From the NCBI RefSeq assembly GCF_026870155.1, contig NZ_CP113975.1, forward strand, positions 3,844,001 through 3,908,000: a stretch of 64,000 nt of DNA, in the 5' to 3' direction. Shown piece by piece: positions 28,634 through 37,294 of the stretch. Position 1 is the first letter of the stretch. Every line of letters starts with the position of its first letter. Made by a program: the position numbers and the translations under genes. This DNA is from Flavobacterium marginilacus. GTDB lineage: Bacteria; Bacteroidota; Bacteroidia; Flavobacteriales; Flavobacteriaceae. The notes beneath the pieces are model-generated. The model was not told the DNA's origin. It saw only the letters and a list, made by a program, of their open reading frames with translations, and ran no database searches.

Positions 28634-28641
28634 TATATTTG
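28634..28641 (+). promoter_or_regulatory. Promoter -7 element of the DUF937 gene
   Basis: TATATTTG matches TAnnTTTG, 21 bp before the start codon, and lies right after the serA terminator. The -33 region would fall inside the terminator stem, and no clear TTG is seen there. Confidence 0.5.
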
Positions 28642-28662
28642 ATATGAATCTTTAATCAAAAA

Positions 28663-29223
28663 ATGATGTTTGAACAATTAACTCAGTTAGTACAGCAGTT
28701 TGGCCAGGATGCAGTTGTTAAAAACAGTGCAGTTCCTAATGAACATAATGAAGCTGTAATGGAAGAAGCCGGAAATTCTATCTTTTCGAGTTTACAACAA
28801 ATGGCTTCCGAAGGAGGTGCCGAGAAACTTGCCGGATTACTCCAAGGAAATAATGCACAGGACTCTTCGAATCCAGCAGTTCAGCAGATTACCCAACAGC
28901 TTACAGGAAGCTTGGGAGAAAAATTTGGCTTAAGCAGCAGTGATGCGGCAGGGGTTGCCGGCAGTATGATTCCAAAAATACTTGGAGGACTAGTAGGTAA
29001 GGCCAATGATCCTAATGACAGTTTTCAGCTGACGGATTTAATCGGAGCTATTTCTGGAGGCGGTGCGCAAACCTCTGGAATAATGGATGCCATTTCAAAA
29101 TACGGAACTCAATTTGGATTAGACCAAAATGCCGACGGAAAACTGGATTTAAATGATGCTGTTGCAGCAACACAAAGTAAAGGCGGTATTGGCGGACTTT
29201 TAGGAAAGTTATTTGGAAAATAA
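28663..29223 (+). CDS. DUF937 domain protein
   Basis: The 186-residue protein is rich in Gly, Ala, Ser and Gln. It contains LLQGNNAQDSSNPAVQQITQ and AGVAGSMIPKILGGLVGKAN, typical of DUF937 (YidB-like) proteins, which are soluble and of unknown function. It also contains an EF-hand-like DQNADGKLDLND near the C-terminus, a plausible calcium-binding or dockerin-like loop. The two first codons are both ATG, and either could be the start. It has its own promoter element and follows the serine operon, an order common in flavobacteria. Confidence 0.85.
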   Translation: MMFEQLTQLVQQFGQDAVVKNSAVPNEHNEAVMEEAGNSIFSSLQQMASEGGAEKLAGLLQGNNAQDSSNPAVQQITQQLTGSLGEKFGLSSSDAAGVAGSMIPKILGGLVGKANDPNDSFQLTDLIGAISGGGAQTSGIMDAISKYGTQFGLDQNADGKLDLNDAVAATQSKGGIGGLLGKLFGK

Positions 29224-29304
29224 GGTTTATGCTATCCTAAAACTTATTATAAAAAACAGCTGTAAAACCTTAAACACATTTTTATAACACTTAAAAAATA
29301 GGTT

Positions 29305-29739
29305 ATGAAAAATTCTATCTGCATATTACTTTTACTCAGTATAATAATTGCGTGCAGTACTTCCAAATCTAATGTTTCCACGGCAGAGAAACCAAAAGCC
29401 GCAAGCAGTAATGACACTATAAAAATAGTTAATGAAGAATTAGAATATGAAGTCATTATCATAGAACCTGGTTTTGATTTCTGGCTGCAGTCAACAGCAT
29501 ATCCCAGAGGTTATTATTCTCAAGGCTATATGGAAAACAAAAACAATTTTTATATTTTGGAATGGAACAGCCGCGTGCGCCAGCCGCAAATCTATCCGCC
29601 TAATTTATATGAAATGACCATTGATTATGATCCGACAATCAATTACGGATATGAAGTAAACTATCTTATTTACAATTATATGATTTATTTCCAAAACAAA
29701 TACAACCAGAGACTTTATGGACGAGTTCCTCCCAGATAG
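29305..29739 (+). CDS. DUF6146 family lipoprotein
   Basis: The 144-residue product has the lipobox signal MKNSICILLLLSIIIACS. The mature region starts with a Ser/Lys-rich linker and continues with YEVIIIEPGFDFWLQ and YYSQGYMENKNNFYILEWN, which I recognise as the flavobacterial DUF6146 family. The C-terminus YLIYNYMIYFQNKYNQRLY is aromatic-rich. It is presumably anchored in the inner or outer membrane. The function is unknown. It is 81 bp downstream of the DUF937 gene. Confidence 0.82.
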   Translation: MKNSICILLLLSIIIACSTSKSNVSTAEKPKAASSNDTIKIVNEELEYEVIIIEPGFDFWLQSTAYPRGYYSQGYMENKNNFYILEWNSRVRQPQIYPPNLYEMTIDYDPTINYGYEVNYLIYNYMIYFQNKYNQRLYGRVPPR

Positions 29740-29885
29740 AGTAAGCGGTTCTAAAATTTATTATAAAAAAACAGTTTTGTTTAAATTACCGAAGTTTTAA
29801 AATCACTTCAGCGATATTCCTATTTTAGCCACAAAAAATGATATTGTTTTTCGCGTGTAATACTGTTTTAAATACCAAAACCTGC

Positions 29886-29893
29886 TATATTTG
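29886..29893 (+). promoter_or_regulatory. Promoter -7 element of the DUF6787 gene
   Basis: TATATTTG matches TAnnTTTG and lies 21 bp before the ATG at 29915. A weak CTG is 20 bp upstream at the -33 position. Confidence 0.5.
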
Positions 29894-29914
29894 TAAAAAG
29901 GAATTAAATTAATA

Positions 29915-30214
29915 ATGAAAGGATTAAAACAGCGCTGGGGGCTCACATCCAATTGGCAATTGGCAATAATATTTGTGGTTTTTGCAATTACAGGATCAGC
30001 ATCTGCGTGGCTTTCTAAACCTTTTTGTGTATGGCTGGGAATTGCCAAAGAAGATTTAGGCCATTGGTACACTCCTCTACGGCTATTACTGATTTTCCCT
30101 ATTTATCAGGTTTTATTAGTTGCAATAGGTTTTGTTTTTGGACAATTTAAATTCTTTTGGGCTTTTGAAAAAAAAATGCTCAGAAGTATGGGGCTGGGAT
30201 TTATTTTTAAGTAA
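29915..30214 (+). CDS. DUF6787 family small membrane protein
   Basis: The 99-residue protein has two hydrophobic stretches, about 15-35 (WQLAIIFVVFAITGSASAW) and 62-85 (LLLIFPIYQVLLVAIGFVFG). They are separated by KPFCVWLGIAKEDLGHWY. The C-terminus FKFFWAFEKKMLRSMG is basic and probably cytoplasmic. The pattern matches the DUF6787 family found in Bacteroidota. No function is known. It is convergent with the next gene, with 14 bp between the stops. Confidence 0.8.
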   Translation: MKGLKQRWGLTSNWQLAIIFVVFAITGSASAWLSKPFCVWLGIAKEDLGHWYTPLRLLLIFPIYQVLLVAIGFVFGQFKFFWAFEKKMLRSMGLGFIFK

Positions 30215-30228
30215 TAAAAAATCAGTCT

Positions 30229-30534
30229 TTAAGCTTTATCACCGCCACTTTTAATCCAATACACATATATCCAGGTTAATGTAAAGGATGGAATCACATC
30301 GGTAAACGGAATTATTTCTTCCAGAAAAGTTAAAACACCAGCCATTTTACCTACCCGGCCCTGATACATTCTTGTCATTAAAAAACCCGCCAATGGTGCC
30401 CAGACTATATCAATGTATTCAGCAAGCCCTGGAATTCCATATGAAACCATTCCGACAGCATCAAAAAGCAGTCCCAATAACAGTTTGTTTGTTTTCTGTT
30501 TTTCAAAAGCTGCTACTGTTTTTAAATTATTCAT
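30229..30534 (-). CDS. Small membrane protein, function unknown
   Basis: The 101-residue protein has hydrophobic segments near 18-38 (LLLGLLFDAVGMVSYGIPGL) and 42-55, and a C-terminal segment IPSFTLTWIYVYWI. The N-terminus MNNLKTVAAFEKQKTNK is basic. It resembles small conserved flavobacterial membrane proteins that I cannot name. It is transcribed alone, convergent with the DUF6787 gene. Confidence 0.7.
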   Translation of the reverse strand: MNNLKTVAAFEKQKTNKLLLGLLFDAVGMVSYGIPGLAEYIDIVWAPLAGFLMTRMYQGRVGKMAGVLTFLEEIIPFTDVIPSFTLTWIYVYWIKSGGDKA

Positions 30535-30858
30535 TTGCGTAAAATTGATTCAGATATAAAATTACAAAATCCAATTCGTATTACATAAACCTTGAAATTT
30601 GTATTTTTTAACTATTTCTGGATTAAATGCTTAATCAAGTACAAAGAAAAATATGTTAAAAACAGAAACATTATTGTCTCCTTCTGTCCATGCATGCAGA
30701 AAACAATATACGCTAATAAAATACATAATATTGAAAAACAGAATTATCATCAGCCCTTGTAAAAACTAATTGCTTGAAGAAAACCAAATGCAAAAACAGA
30801 GTTTGCGGCTAACCACCAAACTAATTAAAGCATCTTTAGTGCATTAGCTCAGTTACAT
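30535..30858. other. Intergenic stretch with no recognised gene
   Basis: This AT-rich region has no open frame with coding character on either strand and no tRNA fold. The short string GCATTAGCTCAGTT at 30841 resembles a tRNA D-arm but the rest of a cloverleaf is absent. It ends at the strong hairpin at 30859. Confidence 0.5.
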
Positions 30859-30894
30859 AAAACCTCGAAAGCAAAATGCTTTCGAGGTTTTTTA
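30859..30894. terminator. Intrinsic terminator, probably for the minus-strand 30942 gene
   Basis: The arms AAAACCTCGAAAGCA (30859-30873) and TGCTTTCGAGGTTTT (30877-30891) form a perfect 15-bp stem with a 3-nt loop. A T run occurs on both strands. The sulfatase operon ends just upstream on the minus strand. The longer T run is on the plus side, so it could also end an unannotated plus-strand RNA. Confidence 0.8.
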
Positions 30895-30941
30895 TTCTTC
30901 AAATTACAGTATTTTTTATCAAACTTTTTGTTTTAACATTT

Positions 30942-32036
30942 TTAATCTATAATTGTAGCACAATATGAAGAAATCAATGTTTCTTTTTGCTCACTGTTTT
31001 TTGAAACATAAATACCAAGTACCTTATTCAAATAAACAGTATTGGCACTTGTTATTTTTACATTCTCTTCTGGATAAGCAATATCTTTCCATTCTGCAAA
31101 ACCAAAAGAGCCATTTTTATTTCGCTTTACTGTAACAAATGAGGCTCCTTCTTGAGTGCCTTGCATCCAATCGCTAGGCATATTATAACCATCATTAGTT
31201 TTATTTAGAGTAATACCTTCAAAATGAACATTTACTGTAGGTGTACTTTCGTTGTGATAGCTGAAGAATTGTAAATTACTGAATTTTCTTGTCAGGTAAT
31301 CATAATCAACCAGAAAGGCTTGTGATACTGTATCTCCAATTTTACGGGCTGAATTACCTCCCGCCATAGTGTAACTATTACCTCCATTATGCCAAATGCC
31401 ATACAATGTAGGAGCCTTTAAATCATCAACAATAAAGTCGATACATTCTTGTGTTTTGACATCATAAATAAAAGCATTAACATTAATTGTATTTTCATCT
31501 GCTGCATCAGATTGATAATTACCAACAGCCAGCCTTCCCATAACACTGTGCATAAAAACATTTTTGTTATTCCCATTATTAGGTGTCACAGTTCTCCATG
31601 TACCGCTGCCATCTATCGGACCATTATAATAAAAACCAAGATTATTTTTTGGACTTGAACTTTTAATATAAGCCCCCACAATTTCTACAGTACCATTTTC
31701 TCCATTGTTGGGTCCATAACAGGAAGTATTAAAAACAATATCATCATCATCTTCTTCGAGTTTGTATTGCAGCAGATGCCAGTTTTCAAGCTTGTCTGCA
31801 TCTTCCAGTCTGCCTTTATAAATAAATCCCTGCCAGATGTTTTTAACTTCTGTCTGAACTTCCTGAGGCAAATCAATACCAACCAGTCCACCAGAAATAT
31901 AGACTTCATGCTGTGATCCGGATACGGCTCTGATGCCTTCAATTATAGTGTGTCTTGATGTTATACCTAATGAGGGATAGTTAAAAGGGATATAATTAAC
32001 CTCTTGTACTGTTATATTACTTTTTGTATGTGACAT
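30942..32036 (-). CDS. Unrecognised beta-rich protein paired with a sulfatase
   Basis: I do not recognise this 364-residue protein. It starts MSHTKSNITVQEVNYIPFNY without a signal peptide or membrane segment. Composition is rich in Gly, Asn, Tyr and Ser with short strand-like blocks: VFMHSVMGRLAVGNYQS, IYDVKTQECIDFIVDDL, LYGIWHNGGNSYTMAGGNS, VYLNKVLGIYVSKNSE. The spacing of GxW/GxY turns suggests a beta-propeller or beta-helix. It is 61 bp downstream of the sulfatase gene on the same strand, so the two probably form an operon with a shared terminator at 30859. It may bind or present the sulfated substrate; that is speculation. Confidence 0.7.
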   Translation of the reverse strand: MSHTKSNITVQEVNYIPFNYPSLGITSRHTIIEGIRAVSGSQHEVYISGGLVGIDLPQEVQTEVKNIWQGFIYKGRLEDADKLENWHLLQYKLEEDDDDIVFNTSCYGPNNGENGTVEIVGAYIKSSSPKNNLGFYYNGPIDGSGTWRTVTPNNGNNKNVFMHSVMGRLAVGNYQSDAADENTINVNAFIYDVKTQECIDFIVDDLKAPTLYGIWHNGGNSYTMAGGNSARKIGDTVSQAFLVDYDYLTRKFSNLQFFSYHNESTPTVNVHFEGITLNKTNDGYNMPSDWMQGTQEGASFVTVKRNKNGSFGFAEWKDIAYPEENVKITSANTVYLNKVLGIYVSKNSEQKETLISSYCATIID

Positions 32037-32097
32037 AATGTTTGTGTTTTAGAAAAGAATATTTATTCTGCTATACTATTTATTTGTTATTCATTGT

Positions 32098-33606
32098 TTA
32101 GGATGAAGGAGTGTTTACTCTTAATTTTTCAATTTCGAGATCATGTAATTGTTTCGCTAATTCCTTTTTAACTTCATCGTAGTCAGGATCATAAGCAAGA
32201 TTCGTATACTCTGAAGGATCATGTACTAAATCATATAGCTCATATTGCTGAAAATAAGCATTAAAGGCATCAAAATAATAGGCATATTTCCAGTTTTCTG
32301 TTCTGATACAGCGAATACGATTGGCCGCTTTTACGATGTTCCAATTACTATTTGATCCTGCCTTTATATCATCATAAGTAAACAGTATACTGTCTTGTAT
32401 TGGCTTTCCGTCTTCAATAATCGGAAGCAAACTGGTTCCTGCAAGTCCATCAGGCGGATTTGAAACATTGGCCAACTCTAAGAAAGTGGGCATGATATCT
32501 GCAAGTGTGGCTAAGTTCATCGAATTTTGTTCTTCTGGCTTATCAAACAAAATTGGATTTGAAATTACTAAAGGTACACGCAGGGCTTCTTCATAAGCTA
32601 CAAAAGTTTTTTGACGCAATCCACCATGTGCTAATCCCATTTCGCCATGATCTGATGTAAAGGTTACAATAGCAGTATCTGCCAACCTTTGCCCATTTGA
32701 ATCTTCTTTGTATAATTCATCAATAAAAAGACCGATCTCTTTATCTACTTTGGTCAAAAGGGATGCATAAAAATTGATGTAATTTAGTTTGTCTTCTGTA
32801 GAATTAATTTCGCCTAAACTAACTGCCATATTTAATAAAATCTGTTCTTGTACCATTGGCTTTTTATTAAGAAGCAAATGTTCATCAACAGTATCCGGCA
32901 ATCCAACCTCTCTTTTTAACCAGCTTTCAGGATAATATCCAGAGGTTCCGGCTGTCTTAGGATACGCAAGAACATCATGCGGATTTACAAGAGACAATAC
33001 TAAGAGGTAAGGCTGATGATGACCATTTTTTCGTTTCTCTTTTACTTGTTTCAAATATGCAATAGCTTCTGCAGTATATTTAGCATCATGATTAGCAAAG
33101 CCACCGCCAAAATTAAGAGGGTTAACATCTTCTCCCGCATCAGGAGCTACCCAGCCCATAGCACCGTACAAGGAAATATCGGCAGCTGTAAGGTCTTCAT
33201 AATTCGTTTTAGTCCCGTTTGGAGCTACACCTTTACTCATGTGCCATTTACCCCGATACTGTACATCATAGCCATCTGCCCAAAGCGTATTCATTATATT
33301 AGGCAAAGAAGTACTAAGTGTGGGTTCCTGAGGAGATAATAAACCGCCTTCTGTAAGTGTCTGGCTTACACCATGTTTTGCAGGATAAATACCTGTAAAC
33401 AAAGTTGTACGGCTGGGAGAACACATACAGGTGTTGCAAAAAGCCCTGTCAAAACTAAAGCCATTTTTCTTAAGAAATGTAAGTGTCTGGAGATTTTGCT
33501 CTTCCCATCCTAGTGGAAAATGCTGGGTTGCACGTTGCTCATCGGTTATGATGAGAATCAGGTCTGGTTTTGGACCTATTTTTTCTAGTTTTTGTTTAAA
33601 ATCCAT
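32098..33606 (-). CDS. Type I sulfatase (Cys-type), no signal peptide
   Basis: The 502-residue enzyme has LILIITDEQR at the N-terminus (metal-binding Asp). The formylglycine motif is CSPSRTTLFTG (C62-x-P-S-R66). A second metal-binding segment is FTSDHGEMGLAHGG. Sulfatases of this class hydrolyse sulfate esters after Cys62 is converted to formylglycine by FGE or an anaerobic maturase; no maturase gene is in the window. The sequence begins MDFKQKLEKIGPKPD and shows no signal peptide, unlike most Bacteroidota sulfatases, which suggests cytoplasmic action on an imported or lipid substrate such as choline sulfate. It lies upstream of the unrecognised 364-residue gene. Confidence 0.88.
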   Translation of the reverse strand: MDFKQKLEKIGPKPDLILIITDEQRATQHFPLGWEEQNLQTLTFLKKNGFSFDRAFCNTCMCSPSRTTLFTGIYPAKHGVSQTLTEGGLLSPQEPTLSTSLPNIMNTLWADGYDVQYRGKWHMSKGVAPNGTKTNYEDLTAADISLYGAMGWVAPDAGEDVNPLNFGGGFANHDAKYTAEAIAYLKQVKEKRKNGHHQPYLLVLSLVNPHDVLAYPKTAGTSGYYPESWLKREVGLPDTVDEHLLLNKKPMVQEQILLNMAVSLGEINSTEDKLNYINFYASLLTKVDKEIGLFIDELYKEDSNGQRLADTAIVTFTSDHGEMGLAHGGLRQKTFVAYEEALRVPLVISNPILFDKPEEQNSMNLATLADIMPTFLELANVSNPPDGLAGTSLLPIIEDGKPIQDSILFTYDDIKAGSNSNWNIVKAANRIRCIRTENWKYAYYFDAFNAYFQQYELYDLVHDPSEYTNLAYDPDYDEVKKELAKQLHDLEIEKLRVNTPSS

Positions 33607-33952
33607 CCTATTTATTTATTGATTAGTTTCTAAAAGCAAATTTTTTTTGACCTTATGCTGTCTTAAAACATTTTGAAATATTTTTCAATTTAGGAAATTT
33701 CTGAAAAAAAATAATATCAACAAAGCGTATAAATACCTGAATTTAAAACAGATAAATAATTACTAAAAAATACTAATACTTATACAAATTGACTAAAATT
33801 CTATTATCGGGAGTATTCACCAGAAAAATATTTTGTCTGCAGAAATATTCTAATCATACTAAAATCGTGGCCGAAGTCATAAGTTAAAAATTGCCAAAGC
33901 CATTATAATATCGACAGAAACTTTTGTTTCTTTGCGGAAACAGTTTCAAACA
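33607..33952. other. Divergent intergenic region, nothing recognised
   Basis: This gap lies between the sulfatase and lolD genes and is AT-rich. A TTTCTTTG at 33927-33934 is one base off the TAnnTTTG promoter element and may serve lolD. No small open frame with coding character was seen. Confidence 0.4.
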
Positions 33953-34651
33953 ATGATACACGCAAAAAATATACATAAGTTTTACGATCAGCTTGAAGTA
34001 TTAAAAGGAGTAGATTTACATATTAAAAAAGGCGAAATTGTTTCTATTGTTGGAGCTTCAGGTGCAGGAAAGACGACACTATTGCAAATATTGGGAACAC
34101 TTGACAAACCAAGTATTCCGTTAACTCCAAAAGAAGGAACTGAAATCGATAAAAACGCCATTTCATTAAGTATAAATGGTGAAGACATCCTAAAAATGAA
34201 CGACAAATCATTGTCCAGGTTTAGAAATTTGAATTTGGGGTTTATTTTTCAGTTTCACCAGTTACTGCCTGAATTTACTGCATTAGAAAATGTGTGCATC
34301 CCTGCTTTTATTGCCAATAAATCCAAAACCGAAACCGAGAAAGAAGCCATAAAACTTCTAGAATATTTAGGTTTGGCTCACAGAATAAACCACAAACCAA
34401 ACGAACTTTCGGGAGGAGAACAGCAGCGCGTAGCTGTGGCAAGAGCATTAATCAATAAACCCGATGTTATCTTTGCCGATGAGCCTTCTGGAAATTTAGA
34501 CACCCATTCTGCCGAAAATCTGCATCAATTATTTTTTCAGCTTCGGGATGAATTCGGACAGACATTTGTCATAGTAACTCACAATGAAGAATTGGCCAAT
34601 ATGGCTGATAGAAAATTAGTTATGGTTGATGGTCAAATCAGCAATCCATAG
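33953..34651 (+). CDS. lolD: ABC transporter ATP-binding protein, LolD type
   Basis: The 232-residue ATPase has Walker [15 protein letters not shown]-loop [18 protein letters not shown], signature [15 protein letters not shown], Walker [13 protein letters not shown] and the H-loop VTHNEELA. The segment [15 protein letters not shown] is characteristic of LolD, the motor that with LolC/E releases lipoproteins from the inner membrane. The permease genes are not nearby, as is usual in flavobacteria. I took ATG 33953 ([11 protein letters not shown]); an in-frame start at 33932 would add seven residues. The DUF2400 gene starts 5 bp after the stop. Confidence 0.85.
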   Translation: MIHAKNIHKFYDQLEVLKGVDLHIKKGEIVSIVGASGAGKTTLLQILGTLDKPSIPLTPKEGTEIDKNAISLSINGEDILKMNDKSLSRFRNLNLGFIFQFHQLLPEFTALENVCIPAFIANKSKTETEKEAIKLLEYLGLAHRINHKPNELSGGEQQRVAVARALINKPDVIFADEPSGNLDTHSAENLHQLFFQLRDEFGQTFVIVTHNEELANMADRKLVMVDGQISNP

Positions 34652-34656
34652 CTAAA

Positions 34657-35421
34657 ATGACTAAAACCGAACTCAAATCCTTCCTTGAAGAAAAAGTCAT
34701 TCAATACAATACGCTTGATTTTATTGATAGCGACCCTGTCCAGATTCCGCATTTGTTTTCTCTAAAAGAAGATATCGAAATTGCTGGTTTTTTGAGTGCA
34801 ACTATTGCTTGGGGCAACCGCAAAATGATTATAAAAAACTCCCATAGAATGATGGAACTGATGGGGAATTCTCCTTATGATTTTGTGATGTCACATACCG
34901 AAAATGATCTGGAACAGCTGGAATCATTTGTACACAGAACCTTCAACGGGCAGGATTTTGTTAGTTTTATAAAAGGATTACAGCACATTTATAAAAACCA
35001 TGACGGTTTAGAATCCGTTTTCGAAAAATACAGGGAAACCGATTCTATGCAAAAAAGCATTTCTGAATTCAAGAAAATATTCTTCGAAATCCAGCATCAA
35101 AACCGAGCCCAAAAACACATCTCAGACCCAATGAACGGTTCTGCGGCTAAGAGGATTAACATGTACCTTCGGTGGATGTGCCGTCAGGACAATAAAGGTG
35201 TAGATTTAGGAATCTGGAAAAACATTTCGCCCTCACTCCTGTCATGTCCTCTCGACGTGCATTCCGGAAATGTTGCTAGAAAACTAGGCTTATTAACCCG
35301 AAAACAAAACGATGGAAAAGCATTATCCGAATTGGATGTAAAATTACGGGAACTAGATCCAAATGATCCAGTTAAATATGACTTTGCTTTATTTGGATTG
35401 GGCGTGTTTGAGGGATTTTAA
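34657..35421 (+). CDS. TIGR02757 (DUF2400) family protein
   Basis: The 254-residue protein matches the DUF2400/TIGR02757 family: DPVQIPHLFSLKEDIEIAGF, AWGNRKMIIKNSHRMMELM, RMNMYLRWMC-like RINMYLRWMCRQDNKGVDLG, and the C-terminal LCPLDVHSGN-like LSCPLDVHSGNVARKLGLL. It shows resemblance to the HhH-GPD glycosylase fold in its C-terminal half. The function is unknown; a nucleic acid role is a guess. It is cotranscribed with lolD (5-bp gap). Confidence 0.85.
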   Translation: MTKTELKSFLEEKVIQYNTLDFIDSDPVQIPHLFSLKEDIEIAGFLSATIAWGNRKMIIKNSHRMMELMGNSPYDFVMSHTENDLEQLESFVHRTFNGQDFVSFIKGLQHIYKNHDGLESVFEKYRETDSMQKSISEFKKIFFEIQHQNRAQKHISDPMNGSAAKRINMYLRWMCRQDNKGVDLGIWKNISPSLLSCPLDVHSGNVARKLGLLTRKQNDGKALSELDVKLRELDPNDPVKYDFALFGLGVFEGF

Positions 35422-35621
35422 TTTTTTTTCTTCAAACTAAATCTATGGACTAAAAATACATAGATTTGGCTATCGGACTTAAAGCCTGCATGCAGATAGT
35501 CTTCAATTATGAAGTTATCATTCTCATTTGGTTTTCTGTAATGTTCCAAATATTGATTCACTATTTCATCTGTCATATTACCAGTACTCCAACATATTCT
35601 ATAAGACATTAATTCAGACCA
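35418..35621 (-). pseudogene. C-terminal remnant of an IS200/IS605-type TnpA transposase
   Basis: The minus-strand frame reads SYRICWSTGNMTDEIVNQYL followed by EHYRKPNENDNFIIED. The last part closely resembles the conserved TnpA tail of IS200/IS605 (YLEHHFEPNPNDNF). The N-terminal half with the HUH motif and the catalytic tyrosine is missing. The frame runs into MITE copy 2, so the apparent ATG at 35672 comes from the MITE. The stop overlaps the end of the DUF2400 gene. It is a dead fragment. Confidence 0.65.
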
Positions 35622-35803
35622 CACGGCATTCGCATTTAAAAAAAAATAAACACGAATTTCACCAATTAACACTAATTCTTATCAAAATTGAAACCAAATT
35701 TTACAAATTTTTACAGCTTAGAAGATTTTGTAAATGAATAGCAATCTTAATTCGTGCAAATTAGTGTAATTAGTGTCAAAAAATTTTAAAAGCGAATGCC
35801 GTG
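35622..35803. mobile_element. MITE-like element, copy 2 (182 bp)
   Basis: The ends CACGGCATTCGC and GCGAATGCCGTG are a perfect 12-bp terminal inverted repeat. The flanks TTCAGACCA (35613-35621) and TTCACGCCA (35804-35812) match at 7 of 9 positions, an aged 9-bp target duplication. The interior is co-linear with copy 1. It sits at the edge of the IS200/IS605 transposase remnant. Confidence 0.82.
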
Positions 35804-36119
35804 TTCACGCCACCGATTTAATTATTTTTTCAATAAACAAAAATTTATTTATAAAAATTTAATTACATTTTTTTTGAAAAAAAAATTCCATTCCCTCTCC
35901 TTCTTTTAACCTTCAAGAAATACTTGTCGTTCTTTCCAATATTAGGAATTGTGCTACTCACAGGAATCCGAACATACATCCTCTAACAAAGTGTTTTTAT
36001 ATTATTTTATTAAAAAACATCTGGAATAATCATTATCTTTATGTAGATTTTTTTTTATTAAATACCAAAAACCAGTAATGTCTTAGTTTTTGTATCTTAC
36101 CAAAACACAAACTCATTTA
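35804..36119. other. Very AT-rich gap before the HEAT-repeat gene, no gene seen
   Basis: The region is dominated by A and T runs (35815-35885). It holds no coding frame and no strict TAnnTTTG box. The upstream part of the transposase remnant is not present here, so the remnant was truncated before or during MITE insertion. Confidence 0.4.
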
Positions 36120-37181
36120 ATGGATGTATTAATATATTATTTTGTCCTAATCGTTTTATCCGTATTGATATGTGGATTTATTCTATTAATATCTGTATTA
36201 ATCATCAATAGGTTTCGATACGATTTATTCAAACCAAAATTTGATGCCGTCAAAAGCGACATAGGCAGTTTTCTAACCAAAATGATTTTTTCTCCTTTTG
36301 ACGAAGCACAGTTTAAAGCCGAAATTGAACAGTTCAAAAAAACAATTCCTTTTGAAAAAAAATGGTGCAGAAAATTAATCCTTAATGAAATTATTTTTTT
36401 GAAACTGAATTTAAAAGGTGAAGTAACCAACACTTTCCATTTTTTATATGAACAGTTTGATTTATTTGAATATACCAAAAGACTCTTGAACAGCCATTGG
36501 TTTTATTTAAAATGTTCTGGAATGTACCAGCTGGAATCTTTGGAATACAAAAAAGGAATTTCATACGTCACACCTTTTCTAAACCATAAAAACAGAGATG
36601 TAAAATCAAGTGCTTTTCTATCGCTAATATCATTGGAACCGGATAAACTGGAAACTCTAATCAATTTTTCGCATCAGATCACGATTGCCGAAGAGATAAA
36701 CATAATGGATATTTTACATCAGAAAAAAACAAAAATGCCAGCCAATTTGGATCAATGGATTATTTCGGATAATGACACCATCATAAAATTAGGACTTAAA
36801 CTAATGATGTTTTACAATTACACGAATAAGAATAAAACCATAATTCAATTATTAAAGCATCCAAATAAATCGGTGCGTTTTGAAGCTATTGCTGCTGTTA
36901 ACTTTTTATACATTTATGAAGCTGAAAACGTTTTGATTGAACGGTTTCAAAGCGAAGATACCCAAAACAAATTAGAAATTTTCAATGCTCTTTCCATTAT
37001 TGGAGCCGCCGATTCTGAGAATTTCATTTCACAGTTATTAAAAAATAAAACAGACGAAAATATCAAACTGGAAGCGGTATATTGTCTCAATAAAATAAAC
37101 AGTAATTATTTTGAAAATCACTTTTTGGATAACGAAGATGTACTGCAAATGGTAAAACACGTAAAAACCCCTTATTTATAA
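36120..37181 (+). CDS. Membrane-anchored HEAT-repeat-like protein
   Basis: The 353-residue protein starts with one strong membrane helix (MDVLIYYFVLIVLSVLICGF, about 1-32). A long alpha-helical region follows with HEAT-like pairs: NRDVKSSAFLSLISLEPDKL, NKSVRFEAIAAVNFLYIYEA and DENIKLEAVYCLNKI. The recurring V-x-x-A-x-x-A-L pattern fits HEAT or PBS-lyase-like repeats. It probably sits on the inner membrane with a cytoplasmic scaffold domain. It is the first gene of a four-gene operon with a glycosyltransferase/sulfatase fusion and a YaiO barrel. I chose ATG 36120; an upstream in-frame start at 36090 would add ten residues. Confidence 0.75.
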   Translation: MDVLIYYFVLIVLSVLICGFILLISVLIINRFRYDLFKPKFDAVKSDIGSFLTKMIFSPFDEAQFKAEIEQFKKTIPFEKKWCRKLILNEIIFLKLNLKGEVTNTFHFLYEQFDLFEYTKRLLNSHWFYLKCSGMYQLESLEYKKGISYVTPFLNHKNRDVKSSAFLSLISLEPDKLETLINFSHQITIAEEINIMDILHQKKTKMPANLDQWIISDNDTIIKLGLKLMMFYNYTNKNKTIIQLLKHPNKSVRFEAIAAVNFLYIYEAENVLIERFQSEDTQNKLEIFNALSIIGAADSENFISQLLKNKTDENIKLEAVYCLNKINSNYFENHFLDNEDVLQMVKHVKTPYL

Positions 37182-37285
37182 TGCGGAATGATATCCTGAA
37201 CATATACATTTATTTCATAGGCGCTTTTTCGTTTACCTGTGTCATCTGCATTGCAAAATTACAAGTCAAAATTCACTCTTTTTAA
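37181..37285 (+). CDS. 34-residue single-span membrane peptide
   Basis: The start ATG shares its A with the stop of the HEAT-repeat gene (TAATG), which implies coupled translation. The peptide begins MRNDILNIYIYFIGAFSF and continues TCVICIAKLQVKIHSF, with one hydrophobic helix of about 20 residues. The stop is 9 bp before the glycosyltransferase start. It may be a small accessory subunit of the envelope complex. Support comes from coupling and position only. Confidence 0.5.
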   Translation: MRNDILNIYIYFIGAFSFTCVICIAKLQVKIHSF

Positions 37286-37294
37286 ACAGACATT

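Noticed and set aside
30841..30860. tRNA-like string GCATTAGCTCAGTT
   Set aside because: Only a D-arm-like segment is present; no acceptor stem, anticodon arm or T-arm can be formed with the flanks.
35622..35672. ATG at 35672 as the start of an 84-residue protein
   Set aside because: The first 17 residues are translated from MITE sequence; only the part from 35621 downward resembles a transposase tail.
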